From NCBI GenBank assembly GCA_947487835.1, contig CANKXX010000003.1, positions 540,793 through 604,792 on the forward strand: 64,000 nucleotides of DNA, in the 5' to 3' direction. The position numbers were made by a program, and so were the translations under genes. The notes below the pieces were generated by a model. It was not told where the DNA came from. It did not search any database and was given only the letters and a program-made list of their open reading frames with translations. The first letter of the stretch is position 1, and every line of letters starts with the position of its first letter. This document shows positions 57,803 to 64,000 of the stretch, piece by piece. This stretch comes from an uncultured Microbacteriaceae bacterium. Lineage in GTDB: Bacteria; Actinomycetota; Actinomycetes; Actinomycetales; Microbacteriaceae.

Positions 57803-60592
57803 ATGCACTCCGAACGGACAACCGTGCCCAGAATCACCAGACCCGGAAGGCGGGCGGCAATCGCCGGCCTCTCCGGGGTCCTCGCCCTCTCCGTCGCCCT
57901 CGGCGGCGGCATCTCCGCCTCGGCGGCGCCCGAGCCCGACCCCACGCCCGGCCCGGGCCGGGCCGCGAACTCGGAGGCCGCACGCAAGGCCATCACCAAC
58001 GGCTCCGGCAAGCAGAAGGCGGTCAAGCCCGCCAAGGGCTCCTGGACGAACACGAAGCTGTCGTCCGATCAGCGCGCCGACCTCCTGCTCGCCCAGATGA
58101 CCCTCGAGGAGAAGGTCAGCCGCCTGCACGGCGAGTACAGCGGCGAGACGGCGTTCTACATCGCGCCCCTGCCCCGGCTCGGCATCCCGGCACTGCTCCT
58201 CACGGACGCCGGCGCGGGCGTGCGCGTCACGAACCCGAGCACCAACGGCGGAAAGGCGACGGCCCTGCCCGCGCCGATCGCCCTCGGCGCCACCTGGGAC
58301 ACCGACCTCGCCACCGCCTACGGCGACGTGCTCGGCATCGAGACCCGCGCCACCGGCCAGAACGGTCTGCTCGGCCCCACAGGCGACCTCGTCCGCGACG
58401 CCCGCTGGGGTCGCCAGTTCGAATCCCTGGGCGAGGAGCCCCGCCTGGTCTCCGACCTCCTCGCGGCGCAGGTCGAGGCCGTGCAGTCGCACGACGTCGT
58501 CGCCACCGTGAAGCACCCCGCCGCGTACACGCAGGAGACGAGCCGCCTGAACGGCGGGAACGTCGACGTGGCCGAGCGCGCGTTGCGCGAGGTCTACCTC
58601 GCCCCGATCGAGGCGGCCATCGAGGCCGGCGTCGGATCCGCGATGTGCTCGTTCAACAAGGTGAACGACGTCTACGCCTGCGAGAGCGCCGAGGTCTTCG
58701 ACATCCTCAAGAAGGACTACGGCTTCGCCGGCTTCATCCAGACGGACTACGCGGCGGCCCACAGCACGGACCTCGCGGCGAACAGCGGCCTGGATGTCGA
58801 GTTCCCCGCCGCCGCGTACTTCGGTCAGTCGCTGATCGACTCCGTCCGCGCGGGGCGGGTCAGCATGGCCACCATCGACGACAAGGTGCATCGCGTGCTG
58901 CGCACCATGTTCGAGTTCGGCTCCTTCGACACCCCCGTCGCCGTTACCGCGCTTCCCGAGGCGGCGGACGGCGCCGTGGCCCGTCAGATCGCGGAGGCCG
59001 GAACGGTCCTGCTGAAGAACGGCGCCCCGGCCGGCTCGAAGGCGCCGGTCCTGCCGCTGCCGTCGTCGGTGAAGTCCCTCGCCGTGATCGGCGCCGACGC
59101 TGACGCGCTCGCCGTCGGTGGCGGCAGCTCCGTCGTCAAGCCCACCTACTCGGTCACCCCGCTCGACGCCCTCTCGGCGCGCGCCGGCTCCGGCGTGAAG
59201 GTGACCTATGCGGAGGGCACCGACTCGGTCGGACCCGCGCACACCCTCAGCGGTGCCGCCGTGCCCTCCTCGGTGCTCGCCCCCCTGGGTCAGCCCACCG
59301 CGACCGGCCTGACCGCCGAGTACTGGTTCAACTCCGACCGCTCCGGCACCCCGAGCGTCGTGCGCAACGAGGACCAGATCGCCCTCAGCGGCGGCTTCCT
59401 CGCCCTGAGCGGCCTCTACGGCTCCTCCGTGCCGAAGGTGCCCGGCTACGAGTTCGGCGGCCCGCTCTCGGCCCGCTGGACCGGAACCATCACCGCGCCC
59501 GCCACCGGCGAGTACACCCTCTCGCTGACCGGCTTCGGCAGCGCGCGGCTCTTCCTGGACGGCCGCGAGATCATCGACGCGTCCGACTCGCACGCCGTGC
59601 GCACCGACACCGGTGCTGCGCTGCAGCTCCGCGCCGGTGAGGCGCACGACCTCCGGGTCGAGTACGTGAACAACGGCTACGACCCCGACCAGGAGAGCGC
59701 CGCCGACCTCGTCATGACGTGGACGCACCCCGCGAGCGTCGTCACGCCCGCCATGGCCGAGGCCGTCGCCGCCGCCAAGGCGTCCGAGGTGGCCGTCGTC
59801 GTCGCCCGCGACTACATCGGTGAGGGTCGCGACAAGTCGACCCTCACCCTCGCGAACGAGCAGGACGCCCTGATCAGCGCCGTCGCGAAGGCGAACCCGC
59901 GCACCGTCGTCGTGCTCACCACGAGCGGCTCGGTGAACACCCCGTGGCTCACGCAGGTCCCTGCCGTCGTCGAGGCCTGGTACGGCGGTCAGGAGCAGGG
60001 CAACGCCATCGCCTCCGTGCTGTTCGGCGACGTGAACCCGTCCGGCAAGCTGCCGGTCACGTTCGCCGCGAGCGACTCCGCCACCCCCACCTCCGACGCG
60101 GCCTCCTTCCCGGGCATCGACCGCAGCGCGACCATCTCGGACGGCGTGAACATCGGTTACCGCGCCTACCGCGCCGAGGGCATCACCCCGCAGTTCGCCT
60201 TCGGGCACGGCCTCAGCTACACGACCTTCGGCTACTCCGCGTTGAAGACGAAGGTCACCGGCAAGCCGGTGAAGAACGGCGGCACCGCCGACGTGAGCGT
60301 GACGGTCGACCTGAGGAACACCGGCGCCCGCGCCGGCGCCGAGACGGTGCAGGTCTACATCGGCGCGCTGCCGGCCTCGGTGGCGACGCCCCCGATCCAG
60401 CTGGCCGGCTACGCCAAGGCCGACCTCGCGAAGGGCGCGTCGACGAAGGTCACGATCCCGCTCGACTCGCGCGCGTTCTCCTACTGGGACAGCGCCGCGA
60501 ACGCGTGGGTGACCCCGACCGGCACCGTTCCGGTCTACGTCGGCACCTCGTCGAGCGACATCCGCCAGCAGGGCACGGTCACCATCCGCTAG
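57803..60592 (+). CDS. Secreted glycoside hydrolase family 3 beta-glucosidase with PA14 domain
   Basis: A 929-residue exported enzyme. A signal peptide with an arginine pair (RPGRRAAIAGLSGVLALSVA) ends near AASAAPEP. GH3 domains follow: the N-terminal barrel (about 75-380, with GIPALLLTDAGAGVRV and SLGEEPRLVSDL) and the C-terminal sandwich. The probable nucleophile is the Asp in QTDYAAAHSTD near residue 317. A PA14 carbohydrate-binding domain is inserted (about 500-620, GLTAEYWFNSDRSGTP). A fibronectin III-like part closes the protein. It probably releases glucose or xylose from plant or microbial glycans. The start is uncertain (57761, 57803 or GTG 57824). Confidence 0.92.
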   Translation: MHSERTTVPRITRPGRRAAIAGLSGVLALSVALGGGISASAAPEPDPTPGPGRAANSEAARKAITNGSGKQKAVKPAKGSWTNTKLSSDQRADLLLAQMTLEEKVSRLHGEYSGETAFYIAPLPRLGIPALLLTDAGAGVRVTNPSTNGGKATALPAPIALGATWDTDLATAYGDVLGIETRATGQNGLLGPTGDLVRDARWGRQFESLGEEPRLVSDLLAAQVEAVQSHDVVATVKHPAAYTQETSRLNGGNVDVAERALREVYLAPIEAAIEAGVGSAMCSFNKVNDVYACESAEVFDILKKDYGFAGFIQTDYAAAHSTDLAANSGLDVEFPAAAYFGQSLIDSVRAGRVSMATIDDKVHRVLRTMFEFGSFDTPVAVTALPEAADGAVARQIAEAGTVLLKNGAPAGSKAPVLPLPSSVKSLAVIGADADALAVGGGSSVVKPTYSVTPLDALSARAGSGVKVTYAEGTDSVGPAHTLSGAAVPSSVLAPLGQPTATGLTAEYWFNSDRSGTPSVVRNEDQIALSGGFLALSGLYGSSVPKVPGYEFGGPLSARWTGTITAPATGEYTLSLTGFGSARLFLDGREIIDASDSHAVRTDTGAALQLRAGEAHDLRVEYVNNGYDPDQESAADLVMTWTHPASVVTPAMAEAVAAAKASEVAVVVARDYIGEGRDKSTLTLANEQDALISAVAKANPRTVVVLTTSGSVNTPWLTQVPAVVEAWYGGQEQGNAIASVLFGDVNPSGKLPVTFAASDSATPTSDAASFPGIDRSATISDGVNIGYRAYRAEGITPQFAFGHGLSYTTFGYSALKTKVTGKPVKNGGTADVSVTVDLRNTGARAGAETVQVYIGALPASVATPPIQLAGYAKADLAKGASTKVTIPLDSRAFSYWDSAANAWVTPTGTVPVYVGTSSSDIRQQGTVTIR

Positions 60593-60612
60593 TTCCCGCA
60601 CGGCAGAAGGAG

Positions 60613-60641
60613 GGGCCCGCATCCGCACCGGATGCGGGCCC
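60613..60641 (+). terminator. Terminator of the GH3 gene
   Basis: GGGCCCGCATCCG and CGGATGCGGGCCC form a perfect 13-base-pair stem with a CAC loop, followed by TTCC. It is 21 bases after the stop codon. Confidence 0.8.
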
Positions 60642-60690
60642 TTCCGCGTCCCCGGATCGTCATCGGTGCAGGGTTCGGTCGGGATCCGGA

Positions 60691-61110
60691 TCAGGAGTCA
60701 GGGATCAGCCGCTTGCCCATGCCGGTCGCCCCGTCCGGCGCATAGCCGAGGCGCTCGTAGAACGCCGAGGCGGGCCCGTTGTCCGAGCGGATCTGGATGT
60801 TCACCTTCGGGCAGCCGAGCGCGAGCAGCCGCCTCTCTACCTCCGCCATCAGATCGCGGCCGACGCCGCCGCGCTGCAGCCCGGGCGCGACCGCCACGTA
60901 GTAGACCCACCCGCGATGCCCGTCGTAGCCGGCCATCGCCGTGGCCACGAGCTCGCGGTCCCGCTCCCCGACGAGGAACAGCTCAGGCTGCACGGCGAGC
61001 TTCCGCTCGATGTCCCTCCGCGGGTCGTTCCAGGGCCGGGTGAGGCCGCACGCCTCCCACAGGGCGACCACGGACTCGGTGTCGGAGACGGCGAAGGAGC
61101 GGATCTGCAT
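60691..61110 (-). CDS. GNAT family N-acetyltransferase
   Basis: A 139-residue acetyltransferase. It starts MQIRSFAVSDTESVVALWEA and has the acetyl-CoA loop VAVAPGLQRGGVGRDLMAEVE, then CPKVNIQIRSDNGPASAFYERLGY. This layout is close to the YpeA subgroup. The substrate is unknown. It is last of three minus-strand genes (SRAP, acidic repeat protein, GNAT), with 27 bases between it and the preceding one. Confidence 0.9.
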   Translation of the reverse strand: MQIRSFAVSDTESVVALWEACGLTRPWNDPRRDIERKLAVQPELFLVGERDRELVATAMAGYDGHRGWVYYVAVAPGLQRGGVGRDLMAEVERRLLALGCPKVNIQIRSDNGPASAFYERLGYAPDGATGMGKRLIPDS

Positions 61111-61137
61111 CCGCCCATGCTGGCAGACGGCCGAGGG

Positions 61138-61407
61138 CTACTCGGTGGGGCCGCCGGGCGCGACCGGGTCGACGGGCGTCTCCGGGTCACCGATCGTCTC
61201 GGGGTCGCCCGGGAAGTCGGGGTCGGTCGGGAGCTCGGGGTCCGTGGGCAGGTCGGGGTCGCCGACCAGCTCGCGGTAGTGGTCGACCTGGTCCGGCGTG
61301 GGGTCGATGCTCAGGGACTCCGCGTACTCCTCGGCGAGCTCCGGGTCGTGGTCGGATGCGGGCTCGGCGCTGCCGGCGTAGGGCAGGCTCTCGTCTGGCA
61401 TGGTCAT
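61138..61407 (-). CDS. Acidic protein with Asp-Pro repeats (unknown)
   Basis: An 89-residue, strongly acidic protein with no membrane segment. Residues about 48-85 are a run of short Asp-Pro units such as GDPDLP, TDPELP, TDPDFP, GDPETI and GDPETP. The ATG at 61407 lies 18 bases after the SRAP gene; a second in-frame ATG is two codons on. The sequence is low-complexity and probably unfolded. No family is recognised. It could be a real coupled gene because spacing and strand agree with its neighbours. Confidence 0.6.
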   Translation of the reverse strand: MTMPDESLPYAGSAEPASDHDPELAEEYAESLSIDPTPDQVDHYRELVGDPDLPTDPELPTDPDFPGDPETIGDPETPVDPVAPGGPTE

Positions 61408-61425
61408 GCCATCACCGTACGCGGG

Positions 61426-62127
61426 TCAGCTCGCGAGGGTGATGGGCTCGATGACGGTGGGGTCGAGGGGGTCGACCTTCTGCACGCTGTTCACCTTGCG
61501 GTCGACCGGGTAGCCGGACATCGTCGCGGCCACGGCGACCGAGGAGCGGTCGAGGGTCGCCAGCGTCTCCGTGGGGTCGCCGATCTTCGCAGGCGCGAGC
61601 CAGGTGTCCCAGGTGTCCTCGGTGAGGAACACCGGCATGCGGTCGTGCACCTCTCCGGACGCGTCCCGCGCCTCGCGCGTGATGATGGTGAACGTGAGCG
61701 CCCAGCGGTCGCCCTCCTTGCGCGCCGTGTACAACCCGGCGGCGGCGAGCAGATCGGCGTCGGTGCGCAGGAAGTACGGCTGCTTGCCGTCGCTGACCTT
61801 CGCCCACTCGTAGTAGCCGAGCATCGGCACGATGCACCGCTGCGCCGCGAATGCGCCCTTGAACATGCCGTTCGTCGCGACCGACTCGAGCCGGGCGTTG
61901 ATGGGCGACGGCCCGCCCGGCTTGGCCCAGCTGGGCCGCAGACCCCACGAGGCGACGTCCACCTGCCGGACCGTCTCCTCGCCGCGGGTGCGCTCGCGGA
62001 CGATGGGCGCCGGGTCCGTCGGCGCGATGCTGTAGACGGGCCGCCAGTCCGCGACGTCCCCGCCCGCGGCGACGAACTCGCTGATCAGGTCGTCCGTCTC
62101 CTTGTTCATCGCGAATCTGCCACACAT
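61426..62127 (-). CDS. SRAP-domain DNA abasic-site-processing protein (YedK/HMCES)
   Basis: A 233-residue SRAP protein that forms a stable thiazolidine link with abasic sites in single-stranded DNA through Cys2. Seen are MCGRFAMN, NARLES, the LGYYEWAK glutamate and the GEVHDRMPVFL histidine, the residues of the active site. It is divergent from the small gene at 62290 and is followed by the acidic repeat protein. The ATG at 62127 gives the required N-terminal Cys after Met removal. Confidence 0.94.
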   Translation of the reverse strand: MCGRFAMNKETDDLISEFVAAGGDVADWRPVYSIAPTDPAPIVRERTRGEETVRQVDVASWGLRPSWAKPGGPSPINARLESVATNGMFKGAFAAQRCIVPMLGYYEWAKVSDGKQPYFLRTDADLLAAAGLYTARKEGDRWALTFTIITREARDASGEVHDRMPVFLTEDTWDTWLAPAKIGDPTETLATLDRSSVAVAATMSGYPVDRKVNSVQKVDPLDPTVIEPITLAS

Positions 62128-62208
62128 GGCTCCGACGCTACCCCGGACGTCCGACGTCGTCGATGCGGGAAGTGGAGCACACCCGGCGTGCGGGCGGGGC
62201 GCGACCCG

Positions 62209-62238
62209 TTGTGACGGGGGAACGGCGGGCGGTAACCT
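62209..62238 (+). promoter_or_regulatory. Promoter of the small protein-M64 peptidase pair
   Basis: TTGTGA (62209-62214) and TAACCT (62233-62238) are 18 bases apart, fitting a SigA-type promoter, 52 bases before the ATG at 62290. Confidence 0.5.
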
Positions 62239-62289
62239 GGCGCCTCGCAGCGCCGCGGATGACGCCGCCGAGCCCGGGAGGTGGTCGGA

Positions 62290-62748
62290 ATGACCAACGA
62301 TGCTGTGCCAACCGAGCGGAGGGACGGCGGGCGGACGGTCCGCCTGATCTTCTCCTACGACGGGGACGAGGTGACCCTGGTCTCCCAGCAGGTGGTCGAC
62401 ATGCGGCCGAGCGGGCCCTCCTCCGGTGACCCGCGGACGCCGGGCCACTACGTGGAGGTGCGCAGCGCGGCGGGCGACCTCCTCGCCGGTGCGCCGGCTG
62501 CGAACGCCTTCGTGGGGTCGGCCGAGGTCTTCCCCGAGAACCCGGACGAACCCATCGTCCGGGTCGACGTCGAGAGGCCGCGCGGGGCCTTCACGGTGCT
62601 CGTCCCGGCGCCGCAGGCGTCCGCCCAGGTCGCCCTCGTGCGGGTGCAGGCCCCCAGCGGTCCCGACGCCGCCGGCGCGGCGGGTGCCGCGCCGGCACCC
62701 GCCGCCCCCGTCGTGCTTGCCACCTTCCCGCTCGACGGCGTCGGCTGA
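62290..62748 (+). CDS. Small beta-rich protein upstream of the M64 peptidase (unknown)
   Basis: A 152-residue protein with an Ig-like or beta-sandwich pattern (VRLIFSYDGDEVTLVSQQVVDM, then GHYVEVRSAAGDLL and RGAFTVLVPAPQASAQVALVRVQ) and an Ala/Pro-rich end. There is no signal peptide. ATG 62290 follows GGGAGGTGG by five bases. The stop lies 27 bases before the peptidase ATG, so the two form an operon; a role as inhibitor, chaperone or accessory is possible but not shown. Confidence 0.65.
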   Translation: MTNDAVPTERRDGGRTVRLIFSYDGDEVTLVSQQVVDMRPSGPSSGDPRTPGHYVEVRSAAGDLLAGAPAANAFVGSAEVFPENPDEPIVRVDVERPRGAFTVLVPAPQASAQVALVRVQAPSGPDAAGAAGAAPAPAAPVVLATFPLDGVG

Positions 62749-62775
62749 CCCCTTCGGAACAGGGAGCGGAAGAAC

Positions 62776-64000
62776 ATGACCACATCCGACGGAACCGTCC
62801 TCGGCCGCACGCAGATCTTCGGCTCCGCCCCACCGTCCTCGGCGTTCACGGTCGTCCTCCTGGCCGACGGGTTTCAGGACTCGGAGCAGGACGCGTTCAA
62901 CACCGCCTGCGACGAGTTCGTCCAGGCGATCACGACCACGGACCCCTTCTCGCAGGCCGCGAACGCCATCAACGTCTTCCGGGTCAATGTCACCTCGACG
63001 GACTCCGGTGCTGACGACCCGGTCACGGCGGGCGGCACCGGGGCGACCGCCCGGACCTACTTCGACGCCACCTTCGGTGGCAACGACATCCGTCGGCTGC
63101 TGATCTGCGACGACACGACGGCCCTGCTGACCGCCGCGGCCCAGGTGCCCGAGTTCTCGGTCGTCCTCGTCGTCGTGAACTCGCTGATCTACGGCGGGAG
63201 CGGCGGCTCCATCGGCACCTACTCGCTCGCCACCGGGGCTACGGAGATCGCCGTCCACGAGATGGGACACACCGCCTTCGGCCTTGCCGACGAGTACCCC
63301 TACTACGCGGGCGGCAGCGAGACCGGACAGGACCACCATCCGCCGTTCGAGCCCACGGAGCCCAACGTCACCGTGAACGTCGACCGCGCGACCCTGAAGT
63401 GGCGCGACGCCGTTCTCGGGAGCACCGCCCTGCCCACCATGTCGAACCCCGACTGCTCGACCGTTGACTCCCGCCCCAGCCCGGTTCCGGCCGGTACGGT
63501 GGGCGCGTTCGAGGGTGCCCACTACTTCCACTGCGGCGCGTACCGGCCGGAGTACGACTGCAAGATGCGCAATCTCGGCGTGCCGTTCTGCGCCGTGTGC
63601 CGGGCCGTGATCACTCTGCGGGTGGACCCGTCAGCGACGAGCCTGCTCGACGACGCCCTCTACTCGGGATCGAAGTGCTACTTCTTCCACGGCGACCGGT
63701 ACCTCCGGGTGACGAGGGGCGACACGGGTCCGGGAACCGTGGACCCGGGCTACCCCCGGCTCATCGCGGCGGGGTGGGGGTGGCCTGGCGGGTTCGGCAG
63801 CGGGGGGATCGACGCGGCGCTGTATTCGGGGTCGAAGTGCTACTTCTTCGCGGGGGATCAGTACATCCGGGTGACGCGGGGGGACACGGGCCCTGGCACG
63901 GTGGATCCGGGGTATCCGGCGAGCATCGCGGCGGGGTGGGGGTGGCCTGGCGGGTTCGGCAGCGGGGGGATCGACGCGGCGCTGTATTCGGGGTCGAAGT
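62776..64000 (+). CDS. M64-type metallopeptidase with hemopexin-like repeats (3' end outside window)
   Basis: At least 408 residues, open to the right edge. Residues 1-288 form a peptidase domain like M64 (IgA peptidase): it starts with LADGFQD typical of that family, and the zinc site is HEMGHTAFGLADEY with His161, Glu162 and His165. From about residue 293 a 54-residue unit repeats (DAALYSGSKCYFF, then GDTGPGTVDPGYP and GWGWPGGF), which resembles hemopexin blades. Two complete repeats and the start of a third are visible. There is no N-terminal signal peptide, so export would need another route. ATG 62776 has GGGAGCGGA upstream. Confidence 0.83.
   Translation, partial: MTTSDGTVLGRTQIFGSAPPSSAFTVVLLADGFQDSEQDAFNTACDEFVQAITTTDPFSQAANAINVFRVNVTSTDSGADDPVTAGGTGATARTYFDATFGGNDIRRLLICDDTTALLTAAAQVPEFSVVLVVVNSLIYGGSGGSIGTYSLATGATEIAVHEMGHTAFGLADEYPYYAGGSETGQDHHPPFEPTEPNVTVNVDRATLKWRDAVLGSTALPTMSNPDCSTVDSRPSPVPAGTVGAFEGAHYFHCGAYRPEYDCKMRNLGVPFCAVCRAVITLRVDPSATSLLDDALYSGSKCYFFHGDRYLRVTRGDTGPGTVDPGYPRLIAAGWGWPGGFGSGGIDAALYSGSKCYFFAGDQYIRVTRGDTGPGTVDPGYPASIAAGWGWPGGFGSGGIDAALYSGSK

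Overview
The window is chromosomal DNA of a high-GC Gram-positive actinobacterium, most likely of the family Microbacteriaceae (Microbacterium-like). This rests on the strong G/C bias at third codon positions, frequent GTG starts, -10 boxes of the form TAGRYT, Zn-free forms of ribosomal proteins L28, L33, S14 and S18, a DUF6049-like gene next to murJ, and actinobacterial-type parS and DnaA boxes. The left edge lies beside the replication origin: it opens with rpmH-rnpA-yidD-yidC-jag-rsmG-parA-parB, and dnaA should lie just outside on the left.

Region by region. 20-5073 is the origin-proximal block for ribosome, RNase P, membrane insertion and chromosome partition. 5074-7180 has no recognisable gene, is visibly AT-richer, and carries five parS sites plus two small tandem arrays. 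7181-15210 (minus strand) holds an aminotransferase, a D-Ala-D-Ala ligase-like gene, trxB-trxA behind a probable SigR-type promoter, murJ and a DUF6049-like exported protein. The tRNA nucleotidyltransferase cca is at 15285-16709. A three-gene carbohydrate ABC importer without an ATPase (16710-19861) separates it from rpsF-ssb-rpsR-rplI and dnaB (20046-23599). A DnaA-box cluster precedes dnaB.

23659-36170 is mixed: a DUF1349 protein, an alcohol dehydrogenase, an NmrA-like/HxlR divergent pair, a redox/permease cluster, and a lipoprotein facing a YceI-ECF sigma-anti-sigma operon, apparently sharing one palindromic ECF promoter. Two small membrane proteins and purB follow. 36171-38044 encodes a WXG100-like small protein and a 534-residue alpha/beta-hydrolase-like partner that I cannot assign to a named system. 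Next come a holin-like membrane protein, an aminotransferase (hisC-like), the branched-chain 2-oxoacid dehydrogenase genes (E1alpha, E1beta, E2), and a five-gene zinc uptake operon with its own Zur repressor under a Zur box that overlaps the promoter.

47639-55468 holds a BCCT transporter, rpmB-rpmG-rpsN, an HU gene, a CopD/CtaG fusion, an anchored protein of unknown function and a Pif1-like helicase. 55682-64000 has small membrane proteins, a DinB-like protein, a secreted GH3/PA14 glycosidase, a GNAT enzyme, an acidic repeat protein, a SRAP (YedK) protein, and at the right edge a small protein coupled to an M64-type metallopeptidase with hemopexin-like repeats that runs out of the window. Several genes begin at leaderless starts, with a TAGNNT -10 box six bases before the start codon.
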